From positions 62,001 to 126,000 of the forward strand of contig QJNS01000196.1 of NCBI GenBank assembly GCA_004154925.1: a DNA stretch of 64,000 nt. The letters are read 5' to 3'. This DNA is from Monosporascus cannonballus (taxonomy: Eukaryota > Ascomycota > Sordariomycetes > Xylariales). The position numbers and the translations under genes were made by a program. Each line of letters opens with the position of its first letter. Position 1 is the stretch's first letter. The notes beneath the pieces were generated by a model. That model did no database searches. It saw only the letters and a program-made list of their open reading frames with translations, and was not told the origin of the DNA. Below, piece by piece: positions 1 through 11,419 of this stretch.

Positions 1-1543
1 TTCCGAGTCCCTAGTGATAAATTTAGGCAAAAGTGGAGTTACCAGGAATTCTGGCATCTTCCTATTTCAACACCTAGGTCTGTTGTGCCATCGTTTGATC
101 GTGCGCCTTGCGCAAAGCTCAGCCTCCTGAGTGCCGGCAAGAGGCATTCCCCACCCGCAATCGGGCAACGCAGCCGTGAGACATGTTTTTCCAACAGCAA
201 CTGGAATCGTCAGATAGCTCCGGCCACGACGCCTGGCTTGTTAGGTGGCCTGACCATTAGCCGCTTGAGGCTCCTGTCTGGCTAGTTGAAAGGGTGCCTG
301 AGAACTACTCGTCTCTTTTTCGAGCACACTGTATAAGAGGCTTATTTAGATCTCTCGTGTACTCTTAGACATGCCACCATATCCATTACAAAAGGACCGT
401 GGACGAATGCTCAATTCACAGCACGGTATCGCGAGCCCCAGGAGCTGGTTAATTACGACAGTAGTTCCCTTCAGTGGCCCAGCGAGTTGGGTACCCACAA
501 GATCTGATTCTAGTGAAAAGTAGCTGGTATGGTACAAAGGGCATAAAGCTCATATATGACGGAGCGGTAGGTACGTGCATAATTACACAACCAGTCCAAC
601 CTCGCTCGGACTTGCTGGGAATGTTAATTCGTCGAGACGGCGCGTTTATCGGATCGCATATGTCCCCTTTCTTCGTGCCGTCCCGAGTGTCTGGGTAGAA
701 CTGAAATGGACACTTGGCTAAGGAGGAATGAAGGAGCCGACGCGGAGGAACACAGAGATATCTGTTCTGCGCCAACAGCCCTCAGACTCTTTGGGGAAAG
801 GAAACTGACTAGATGGTGATAGGGAGTATTGTGTTCGCTTGTTTATAATCATGACCACGGCCGCACCCCGGGCGCTGCGGACTTCAGCCTATCCAAGACC
901 GGATATGATCTGGAGCCTTGACGAATGCGTTCGAATAGCGGAATGAGGATCACCGGTAAGACGTCGATACAATCGCCACTCGCCTGCCACTGCTTATGTC
1001 CTTTCGCCATCACTTAGCCCCCTAATCGTCCCCCAAAGAAACGTACGCACGCACTGTGTTAGCATCGTCCACCGCGGAAAGATTGCACCGCACCAGTTAT
1101 TACAGCATGCGTCCCGATGAATACCTCGAACGGTGTTTCCGTGGTCTGATGCAGCATCGGCGGGCCCGTCCGGTAGAGAAGACAGCAGTGGAGAGGGGAC
1201 AGACGGAGGGGGAAAAGGACTCGCATCCTGCAAAATCCCAATGTCACTACAGCTCGCCGAAATCCCTCGTAATAAAAGTAGGCTATAGCTCCTAGGACAA
1301 ACCCCCTTTGCTTTTCGGGACTGCCGTGAAAAAGAGTTCACCTATATGGAGCGACAGGTAAATACACGACCCGGCCGATTCAGGGGCAGAATCAGAAAGT
1401 CGCGAATCCTTGGAGCACGGGACATCGGGCGCATCACCTCGAACTGGGCTCTTTTACGTTATACCTGAATATAACTCTAACAATGAATCTCCTTTACGCC
1501 ATGCAGATCATGGACTCGTACCTTATATCTTATACACCTATAT
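1..1543. other. Gene-free stretch at left edge
   Basis: All open frames here are short (at most 115 codons), overlap on both strands and show no recognisable domain or plausible intron. Base composition is mixed, without the AT excess of the repeat island. I see no gene, RNA or repeat. Confidence 0.5.
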
Positions 1544-2828
1544 CTATACATGCTTTTCAACGTTTTCACTTGCCTGTATCGTCGGGTCTGTGGCGCCAGC
1601 GACTTGCTCGTCCTGGAGGGATCCCTCTCGTAGCGACAGGTCCGCATCTCGAGAGCCCAGCTTGGCTTCTCGGGCGTCCAGCTCGGAGGTCCAACCGAGC
1701 TTCTCGAAGTGAAGACCCCGCCGCGTCCAGACGACAGTGACGAACGTCCATAGACCGATGAAGACGAGTGGGGCGCCCCATCCTATTACACGGTTAGACG
1801 TCCGCAAATAGGAACCGTAGTCTAGGGGCGGGTGCGCGTTAACTTACCGACACCGTACGCGATGACCTCCGGCGTCGTCCAGACGATCACCATGAGGCCG
1901 ATACCGAAGGCGAGGGACCCGACCCCCCAGAACCAGTTCAAGCCCTTGATCATGGCCCGGAACCTCCGGCTGACCCGCCACCTCTCCATCAGGCGCTGCC
2001 GGTAGGCCTTCTTACCGTCGCCGTCGACGGCGACGACGTCCTCGATGAGGGGCAGGACGAAGGGGGGCGTGGGCTCGCCGGGGGCTACGGAGCTGATGCG
2101 CACGAGGGCGGGGGCCCGGCGCTCGGCCATCCAGCCCATGATGATACCCTGCAGGCCGATGTGGATGAAGAAGAGCGGCATGGGGATGGCGAGGACGCGC
2201 ACGAGCGGCGGGTGCGGGATCGAGCCGCCGATGAGGATCGCCGTCATGATGGTGTAGATGAGGCCGAGACTCTGGTGCGTGAAGTCGAAACGCCACCGCT
2301 TCTCGCCAAGCGGCCGGTACGTGTCCTCCTTCAAGATCAGCCGCCACGACCGCAGCGCGAACTCGAACCCGGAGATGAAGCCGAATAGCGAGGTGATAAT
2401 GGCGAAGACTAATAAGGGGTGGGGATGCGTGTCAGTTTGGAAACCTTAAATCATCAACTCCCCCGGTAACCTTCCGACTCGACTCGTGCGTTCGACCAGT
2501 GAATGACTCTCCCCGAGTACTTGTGTGAAGGAAGGCTTGATGATTCCACGCGGCCTTGGGAATACTCACTGATACCTTCTCTCAAATTGGTACCGTAGAT
2601 AAGAGCGTAGTACAGTAAGACGGGTGCGATGCTTCCTTCAAATATCAAGAGTCCTGTGACAATGAACAGTTTCGTCTTATAATGCATAATATTGTAGTCC
2701 AGTCGCGGCAATCCGGTCAGCTTATACTTGGGCTTCCCACGTATAACCGGGGCTGTTGGCTGCCGGCGGGAGGGCTCTATCGCCTGGCTGTCGCCAACAG
2801 CCTCGAGGTCTTTACTATCAGACGACAT
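1544..2828 (-). CDS. Fungal six-helix integral membrane protein, function unknown
   Basis: Three exons on the minus strand, 2828-2570, 2408-1848 and 1782-1544, give 352 residues. Introns are GTGAGT...TTAG (161 nt) and GTAAGT...TAG (65 nt), and both junctions keep frame. After a polar N-terminus (about 45 residues) come roughly six hydrophobic helices. The first lies around KLFIVTGLLIFEG, the second spans the first junction, and the last spans the second junction. The tail is charged and probably cytosolic. This matches a widespread uncharacterised ascomycete membrane protein family known to me only by its conserved segments (LRSWRL, RPLGEKRW, FDFTHQSLG). No catalytic motif is visible, so no reaction is assigned. 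It stands alone, with no gene within 1.5 kb on its 3' side. Confidence 0.85.
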
Positions 2829-5115
2829 ATTAGGATATGAGAACCCCCCTCGCGAATTCTGAGTCGGAGGTCTGTGTCAATGGTAAAAATGGTCAAATAG
2901 CGTAATGGATGCAAATTAGAGGGTATGCATTGCTCATTCTGAGATAGGTAGCTGGAAGGACGCGACTATTGCCGTTCAGGGAAATCAGATCTATTGACAA
3001 AAGTTGCAAAATTCCGCATCTTTTTATCAATGAGACAATCCGGGGCCTTTCTCACTTTTGACATTCAATCACGTCGTTGGGACAAGAGTTCTTTTTGTTC
3101 CGTAAGACTATACGCATCATGGCATCAGAGCTTGCTTGACACCTATGACGTTCAGCCTTTATCGTGAGAAAAGGTGGGTCCGATCAGTTGCTGAGATCGT
3201 TCCGCCTTTTGTCAATCCAAGACCACATTAATAGGAGCCACTTGCGCGTTGAAAATGTTCAGTGTAACATCATTTAAGCATTTCTCGCCACCCTTGCCCT
3301 TACATAAGAGCGGAGTATATAGGTATGGTCGATTTTGCTCCTGTTCGTGTGACGTATGCCTAGGTTCCAATATCTCGGGCTTTAAACTTAGGGCTAAATC
3401 ATTGCATCATGAGTTAAAAATAATCATTCTCATTTGACTCTGACGGCCCTTATCATTGCTCCCTTGCGACTATGATTTCATCCGGAGACCTTCAAAAGGA
3501 CGGCCAGAGTCGATCTTATTGTCTACTATCATTTAGTCTAGCATTCATTTCGATACCGGTGTCGAAACCTCAGATTGGAAGTGCCTCCTTCACTTTCAAC
3601 ACCCTCAAAGCCTACCATGTCTCAAGGTGTATTTTTTGTAAGTTACCTCCACAGGGTCCACTATACGGTTAGGTAGAATCTTCTGCAAGTTTGTATGAGA
3701 GCAGACGTGCTTTGACGGTTTTGCTAGTACTTGTTGCCATCTTACAGTGACGAAGGTCGATGTTGTCCGATATGTGACTGCGTATCTGATATAATTTTAG
3801 CCTCGTCCGGAGGTTACAACTCGCAGTGGTATATTTAGTTAGTTACCTCTACCCCCCGCTATTTCCCAAATCCGGCTAGAATGTAGCTTCTTACATAATT
3901 TGTATGGGAAATTACATGGGAACAATATTATCAGCAATAACCATTATCGTAAGCTTCACCGTTTTACTTTTTCATGATACCTAACGCGATTTTAATGTAG
4001 TTCAAGTGATTTTGAGACCATTTACCCGTTATCTCAATAGATATTAAAGTTTAGCTCGTATATATCAAGAAGGAACGTTTTTTGCTTTCCTAATGGGATA
4101 AGATGAAGCGCTGTTTTTGAGAGTGGTGGGAAATAACAACGGAATTAACGGAGGTATTTTTATTTTTGCATATAAAATTTATGGAGAGTGCACATGCTAG
4201 TTGTTCAGGGAACCTTGTGGGGCGGTGGAGCTAATTAACTAAATATACCCCTGCGAGTTGTGCGAAACAAATTATACCCTGAGAGTTGTAGAGACAAGGG
4301 TCTGGTGATTCTTCCGCCTGGGCTCGGCCCGGCCACATTGTCCCGCTAATTCTTAATGCGGGTGGCGCGCAATATTGATGGGGACTTGACCCTGTTCCTG
4401 CTATGACGGTGGTGCGACCCTTCACGACTCTTTGGACATGAGCACCCTTATATTGGATAAGAAGCATCTCGTCTCCTAAGAGGATGCCAAAGGTTGCCAA
4501 GTCGATCCATTGCGAATAAACTACCCAACCTAGGTACTTCCGGCCACAGTCCACAGATCCCGCCGCAGGGGAGACCGCAATGGCTATGAACACCGACTCA
4601 TGATAGCACGGACAATCAAGCCTCCAATCTGTCGAGAAAGAAGACGTCAGCGGGTGCGATTGGCGGCGTGGTAGCAGGACGGTTGTTAGGTGCCCGGAGA
4701 TGGTGGTAGGCTTGTTTGAAAGGGATGAGGGGAGTATTATGGTGTTAGGGGTAACTTTTCGCATACCACAGTACTGTCAGGTCGCTATGTTATTACCCCG
4801 TCGCGCTTTTCCATATCGGGCTTGGGCACGACCTTTCCATAACCTGTTGTCTCTCGCCTGTTGAATAAGATAATTACTAGCGCGACCCAAAGCTAGTGTA
4901 CAAGGCAGTGTGCTCAATATTTTTTCCTGATACCGTAATAGTCGCAGGTGACAGATTGAAGGGTAATGATAGCCGACGCCAGTTGACGCGCAAATTCACT
5001 CTCACGGTCCGGTTAGGCATAGCTTAGGGTAGGTAGGCAAAAGGTGCTGTATACGGGTCAATCCCCAAGTGGCGGTGCCGCTACTGCAGACAGACGGAAG
5101 CTTGCATGTTGGGAT
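2829..5115. other. Gene-free stretch
   Basis: About 2.3 kb between the membrane-protein start and the tandem repeat. The first few hundred bases should hold that gene's promoter and 5' leader. One 177-codon minus-strand frame (4764-4231) exists but resembles nothing I know and has no supporting structure. The rest is unremarkable sequence, slightly AT-rich around 3.8-4.2 kb. Confidence 0.45.
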
Positions 5116-5735
5116 CTAACCAATAAGGGTCCAGGTAAGCATTCTACTCCGCGACTATTAGTTTCGATTCTGGAGCATGAATGACAGGCAGAATTAAAAC
5201 TGCTAAGCCGTCGCTAGGCTTTCTGGGCGTTTTGGCCAATAAAGGTTTAGCTAGGCATTTTATTCCGCGATTATTAGTTTCGATTTTGTTCGGTATTTGT
5301 CCCTCAAAATTGCCCCTGCTGAGCCGTCGATTAGTTCTTAAAGCTTTCTGGCCAATAACTGTTTAGATAAGCCTTCCAATTTGCAATTTTCAGTTTCGCT
5401 TCCTGCTTTACTCAGCCCCTTTCATGTGCTGCTGAGCCGTCGATAGGCTCTCGGAGCCTTGTGGCCAATAAGGGTCCAGCTAAACATTTTGCTCCGCGAT
5501 TATTAGTTTCGATTCTTTGTCGGCGTTCTCGGGCAAGACGAGGTTGTGCTGAGCCGTCGTTAGCACTCTCAACACCTGCTCGCCAATAGCGGTTCAGCTG
5601 AGGATTCCACCTTGCGATTGTCGGTATCATTTCATAGAGTTGCGCAGACATTTCATGTGCTGTTGAGCCGTCGCAAGGCTTTCTGAGCCATCACATGCTT
5701 TTACCTCGAAACTTAACCAAGTGGCCAACGACACG
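5116..5735. repeat. Degenerate tandem repeat, unit about 116 bp
   Basis: A CCAATAA-type anchor recurs at 5120, 5236, 5352, 5464 and 5583 (spacing 116, 116, 112, 119), with a weaker copy near 5725. After each anchor follows a GGGTCCAGCTAAGCATT-like block and then a CCGCGATTATTAGTTTCGATT-like block. A GCTGAGCCGTCG block precedes the next anchor. Copies differ by many substitutions, so the array is old. It ends about 200 bp before the NACHT gene start. No long frame crosses it. Confidence 0.75.
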
Positions 5736-5926
5736 ATGGCCAGCGACGGTCAAGCGTAGGACCCATTCCCGCAATTCTTGGTCTCAATTTCCATACGCGG
5801 CGATATCCGAGGTGCCCCAACATGGAACATACGGGATCGCTCAATCGCTCATTTCTGCACTTTGTTTCTTGATTCCTCTCCGGATTGCTCGTATTGCCAA
5901 TACCTACTTCGCCTGAGAATGGCGAG

Positions 5927-8900
5927 ATGGCGAACAATGACGGCCCTTCAAGTTTCGAGCTGGCGTTGGAAGACTTTAAAGCGGGCTTGAAGAGGAATGA
6001 CCGAGAAAAATTCAAAAATGTGGGACTGCAAGATCTTCTCAAGGAGATGGATAATCTTCAGAAGGACCAATAGCCGAAAAGGCGCGCGAGAAACCTCGCT
6101 CGATTGAGGCCATTCCTCGAAGCCATGGAGCAGTTTGGAAAGGTGATTGAAGTCTTCACCAATACATCTGAGATGGTTGCTTTCGTATGGGTATGCCCTC
6201 CACATTCCCAACAGGTTTCGCTACACTACACTAACTTACAGTAACTAAGGGCCTCTGAAGTTCTTGTTACAGGTGGGAAGCCTGCCCTGCATCAACACCA
6301 TTTGCACCTAACCCTGCTGTAAGGTCACAAGTGCTTTCGCTAAAGCGTTCCATGACCTTCTCGATATCTACAAGAAGATTGGCGATAGTTTCCCTGGTTT
6401 CTTGCAATTTGAGTCTCTATTCAGACGAGATCAGAACATGCTCAGGGTATTATCTCTCGTTTGGAAAGATATCCTGACATTCCATCATCAGGCCATGGAA
6501 TACTTCCAGAAGCCCAGTAAGTGGCCGTCAACACCTGCACGGGCTACGCTGACCGTCCTCCCCCAGTGTGGAAACAGCTGTTTCATGCCACCTGGGACAC
6601 TTACAAATCGCGCTTTGGTCCACTGATAGACAACATCCGTGGCCACGGGCTTCTAATTCAGACACAGGCGACCCTGTCTCAGATTGAAGCTTTTCGAAGG
6701 GGCGCGGAACTACGCGATGCAAAATTTTGATCAATCTCTGAAATGCAGGAGTCCCAGAGGCTGAGTGATCTAAAGGCCTGGCTGCATGCGACAAGCTGTG
6801 CGAACGAGCAGAAACGCTACTCAGACATCCGGAGCGAGTTCCCTGGCACGGGGAGGTGGCTGCTTGACAACGAGTCCATCAAAGAATGGATGGACCCTAT
6901 GTATCCTACCATACCACCTCTGCTATGGCTGAACGGAATCCCCGGTGCAGGTAAGGCGGTAGCGTTTTACCACACATCTCGTGCTTGACTAATGATCGAA
7001 TTCAAGCAAGATGATACTCGCATCTCTCATTGTTGAAGAGTGTGGAAAGCTGAGTATCCACCCGGATGTACTGTACTTCTATTGCAAGCATGGAGATACT
7101 GAAAGGAACAATTTTATCTCTTTGGGATGGAGCCTTTTTACTCAACTCTTGGAGAAGAACAGAGACAGTCTATTGCCATTCTATTACGAGAGATTCTCCA
7201 AGAGCCTTGACCCAGTGCTCTGCACCGAAGAGGTCGTAGAGAACTTGCTTGAGGTAGCGACCTTGAACTGCTCTGACGTCTACATTGTCATAGACGGGAT
7301 CGACGAGTATCCTCGGGGTGAACGGAGAAAGATCACGCAGTGGTTCCGACATCTGGTGGAAGACCTTGAGCCTCCCAGGCAGGACCGGGTGCGATGCTTG
7401 TTTGTCAGCCAGTACGATGGCATCGCCCAGAGAGACTTTGGGGGCCTCACAGCGGTACAGATTAAAGCTCACCATACCAGAGCCGACATACATCAGTTCA
7501 GTATGGCGTCAGCTGCCAGGATACAAGATGAACTAGGCCTGTCGGATGACCTGTGGGCGAAGATCACCTCTAAAATCGAAGAGGCCGCAGACGGTACGAG
7601 GCTAGCGCTTAAATCTATTAGAATGATTCTTAGGTCATTATCACTAATCAGATCTCGTTTGCTAGGCATGTTTCTTCTTGCTAAACTCATTGCCGACATC
7701 CTCGGGGACTCGACATCCATAGAAGATATCGAGGTTGAGCTTCAAAACGATGTGTTACTGACAGAGCTCAAGCAAGCGTATATACAGACCTAAGCCTTAT
7801 ACTCACTTTGCCTATGCTAACTTAGACACAGTTACGCAAGGATCATGCTTCGATTGTTCAACCGTGAAACCCCAAATAAGCGCGACTCAAGGCGGGTAGC
7901 TTCTTTGTTCATTCTGAAATGGCTGGTTTGCGCCAAAAGAACCGTGAAATGGCGCGAAATCCAAGCTGCAAAGGCAGTTGACATCGATAGCCAAACAGTC
8001 GACGTAGAGCGAAGACGCTTTCGTCAGGATTGTAAGGATCTCTGTGGCTCGATGGTAGAGATGTTTGATGATGGGTCTATGGAGCTTGTCCATACGACCG
8101 CCAAGTTGTGAGAGCCCCTCCGGCCCTAAAGGAGGCTCTCTTCCAATAAATCCGACAATACTACAGCTTCTTGATCGAGGAAAATCATGTGCAGTTGCCA
8201 CAGGAAGACCTGTCTCTTGCCAACTTCTGCGTCGATTACCTGAACCTTGAAGGCTTCCACAACGGAGCGAGCCGTGAGCGAGAGTTGTTTCAAAATGGAT
8301 ACTACGCTCTCATGGACTATGCGGTTCCTTATTGGATTCGGCACCTGGAGATTGGCCTATCTAAAGTTGAAGAGGACCACGAGCTACCCAAGACACTACC
8401 CGAGTCACTGGAGGCATTCCTGGACTTGCATTTCTTACCTCCGACGAAACAGTTCTATGTCTCTCAAAGTAACGTGAAGAGACTTCAAGTCTTCGAAAAC
8501 CGACCATTCTATGAGAGATTGCAGACGTCAATCATATCTGCACGGAAGGAACTGACGTTCGTGGGCGAAATGAAACAAGGAGAGTTGGCTCTTAACCTGA
8601 GCGCCATTGTCCGCGACATTCGCAGTCAGCTTGAAAGCATCTATGAGAATACTACAGATGAATCTGAGCGAATCAAAATGGGGCAAATCTATGGTGCCGA
8701 TTTGTACAAAGGCCCTAGGCTAAGCTGCCGCTTCTTCCAGAACGGATTCATATCGAGAACTCAGAGGGATCAACATGTGGACAAACACCTGCGCCCATTC
8801 CGCTGCGACGTCGTGGGATGCCCATCTGCTGCGATGGGCATGAGCTCTGAGAAAGAGCTGAAGAAGCACAAGAAAACAGCACACGACATTGACCTCGATA

Positions 8901-9373
8901 ACGAGCTGGACTTTCCCGAAGAGCAAAACCTTCAACAAGAAGAGCAACAGCAGCAGCAGACACAGAATCAGGAAGCAGAGCAGGCGGCTCCCCGCAGGTC
9001 GAGAGTGCCAAAGCCTCCCAAGGAGAAGCGGCCTCGAATCACTGAATACCCTTGTACCCACTGTCATAAGGTGTTTAACAAAAAGTACAATCGCGACTCT
9101 CATCTAGTCACGCATAAGAACGAACGCGACATTCCCTGTGGCATATACGGAGCGCTGTTTGCGAGGGAGCATGACCGCAACAGGCACGAAACGACCACTC
9201 ATGCAGCAGAGAAAGAGTTCGTCTGCGGCGGTGTTCTGGAAGATGGTCGGCGCTGGGGCTGCGACAAGAGGTTCACACGTGCGGACACGCTCAGACACTA
9301 TTACAAGACCGCAACGGGCCAAGGCTGTCGCCCACCTTGGTTCCAGACAAGCGAGCTCAGTACGGCGGCCTAG
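5927..9373 (+). pseudogene. NACHT (STAND/NLR-like) protein with C-terminal C2H2 zinc fingers, disabled
   Basis: The order is the DUF7708-type N-terminal domain of fungal STAND proteins (about 5927-6700), a NACHT NTPase with GIPGAG of the Walker A loop near 6945 and a Walker-B-like YIVIDGIDE near 7285, a helical region, then several C2H2-like fingers (8700-9340) around a glutamine-rich linker. Short introns are visible, for example the AAG-CCC-A|gtaagt donor near 6510, 7601-7665 and 7752-7831. Two in-frame stops break it: TAG at 6071-6073 and TGA at 6728-6730. Both are explained by one C-to-T change (CAG, CGA). Two expected splice acceptors (near 6248 and 7008) read AA instead of AG. One finger has Tyr where a zinc Cys is expected (CGIYGALF). 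Intact relatives act in non-self recognition and cell death; this copy is probably dead. Confidence 0.8.
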
Positions 9374-9479
9374 AGCCATGTTACTCACATACTACCTACC
9401 GGCCGTAATTGAGTACGAAAAGTTGACGACGGTGCCCTTCGCCAGAAGATCAATCTCGCTTAATACAATATAGCCGGTC

Positions 9480-10790
9480 CAGAAAGGGTCGCTAGAGGTG
9501 CCATGCCGTTGCAAAGCTTCCATGCCTGTGCCGCAAACTATATCACCTTCTTTGATGAAGACAACGAAGATTGTGACAAGGTATTTAGTCCTTTGGCCAG
9601 GGAATAGCACGCTCAAGCCAACCAGGGATCTTCACAAGCGGCTAGATGCCCTCCTCAGAAGCAAAGATAATAGCCAAGTGAAAAGGGCTGCGCAAGCCTA
9701 GAATCAATGAGCGCTATATATTGCAGGTCTGGAAGAGCTTTATGAACGCCGTTGTTGCTGCGAGCAAGGCCGTACGAACCCGAAAATTATCCATTACGCC
9801 ACGTGGTTCTGGTCAAAGAACTCCAGTATACAGACTCCCTCGGAGGGCCCAAGCTGCCAACGAACCCATATGTAGCACAAAATGACGATACCAACCATGA
9901 ACAGCTCCTACTGAATCTCATCTTTCCTGGGCCTAATTTCAGCGTCGCAGATGAGTCCGACTCTTCGCCACCATGGAGATGGGAGGGTGCTAATAAGTAT
10001 CCCACTTTCGATGATCTTACCCTCGGCATTTAGGACGCCATCAAAAACAGCAACGATTTGTCCGCTGCCATCGAACTAAATCTGCTGCGATCCTTCCACC
10101 CAAAGGGCACGGCATACGCATACCGCAAGAGCCTCTTCTTCCGCGCCATCGCTAGCAATCAGGACAAGCCATCCGAAATACAATGTGTTGGAAACCAGAT
10201 CAAGACGACTGCGTACGAGCTTCCATTCAACCAGATGAAACATTCACAGGTTCCTAATGCCCGTGTGCCAACGCCGACAAGGCCGCGGAGGTGGCTGCGA
10301 AGTACTGCGCCCCTCTAGCAGAAGATGGCCTCGTTCCCCAAGAGAATGACTCAAAGTCCACTATGTATATCGTTGAGGGCGCTGCAGACGACGATGACGA
10401 CCTGGCTTCAAGCGTGCTTTACTTTAAGCAGATGTCGCAGAAGAAATTTTGAGGCTATATTGATTGCTCTGACTCTAAGGAGGGAAGATCTTCCCAAGCC
10501 ACTAAAGCTGATCGAAACCCTTTTTATAGCCCCTGGTGGAGCTCACCAGGGGTGTCTGATTGGAGCCCTTTAGACCCCCATTTTTCCCATGACAGCAGAC
10601 TTATCCAACTGACAAGTTTGACGGACAAGATCCGCTTTGGAGAGTCCAGTGAAGAACAGTGTGCCAGAAATCCCTATGAGGCTTCGGAATCCGTTTGTTC
10701 GTTGGGCTCTGCCTGGGATAACGACGGCCTGAACATACTGTGTTGGGCGGCGTACTTGCGGCTGATTGCGGGTTGTTCCCAACGACAATA
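9480..10790 (+). pseudogene. Unrecognised gene remnant
   Basis: Coding-like sequence appears in pieces. One frame covers 9752-10033 and, after a single TAG, 10036-10318. A second frame around 10270-10452 reads ADKAAEVAAKYCAPLAEDG and ends at TGA. An earlier piece near 9500 reads FHACAANYITFFDEDNED. Amino-acid usage is protein-like, but no frame is long and stops interrupt every one. I do not recognise the family. It could be a decayed gene or a multi-exon gene whose junctions I cannot place. It lies just downstream of the disabled NACHT gene, on the same strand. Confidence 0.35.
10530..10552. other. Perfect 9-bp inverted repeat
   Basis: CCCCTGGTG and CACCAGGGG flank a 5-nt centre (GAGCT), giving a strong potential hairpin inside the gene remnant. 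No T-run follows. No function is assigned. Confidence 0.5.
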
Positions 10791-10799
10791 AAAATCATG

Positions 10800-11419
10800 T
10801 CGACTTGGGCCGTTCACCATGATGAGGATAAACTAGAAGCCAGCGATGATGTCCCGAGGTCCTCGCACCTCATGGCGCCAAGTATTGGATGATGCCAACT
10901 ACTTTGGTGCTTTGCGGCATAAAAACATCCCATGTCAGGTATCAGCTAGTGCAAGAAACTGGTCAACTGAAAGAAAATCCGGTCGTCTAACATATAGAGA
11001 GATTGCCCGAGGATGTTACTTACCCATCATACATAGTATGGACAAGTGTATTGTTAATGCTAGTTGCTCTTTTGGCTCCAGCGTAGCCACGCTATCATGC
11101 CTGAATTCAGGAGGCTTACCACGGTATACGATCAGTCGCCGCGCAGACACTTAAATACGGGAGGTTTCCGAATTAAACTTAATCCAAACGGTTAATTATA
11201 AGTATATATTACTGCTAAATCCCGCCAAGTGAGGTGGAACGTTAACATTAATATGCATGTAGGTGGTAAAAAGAGCCGCTCTAGCAGCGACAGTGGTACT
11301 TTAGCTTGCCGCGTCTCCACCGACTCTCAGCTTAAGGCTCGCTATGCTTGGATAACTCATGGACATATTCTTTCAGTAGCGTATCGAATGACGCTCCAGA
11401 TGGTATATTACATAGTCTT
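10800..11419. other. Gene-free stretch before the truncated ErdS-like gene
   Basis: This 620-bp segment is where the missing N-terminal half of the aspartyl-tRNA synthetase region should begin. None of its frames shows an OB-fold anticodon domain or class II motifs 1 and 2. Confidence 0.5.

Noticed and set aside
4231..4764. 177-codon minus-strand open frame
   Set aside because: No recognisable domain, no repeats or signal, no convincing neighbours; likely a chance frame in a GC-richer patch.
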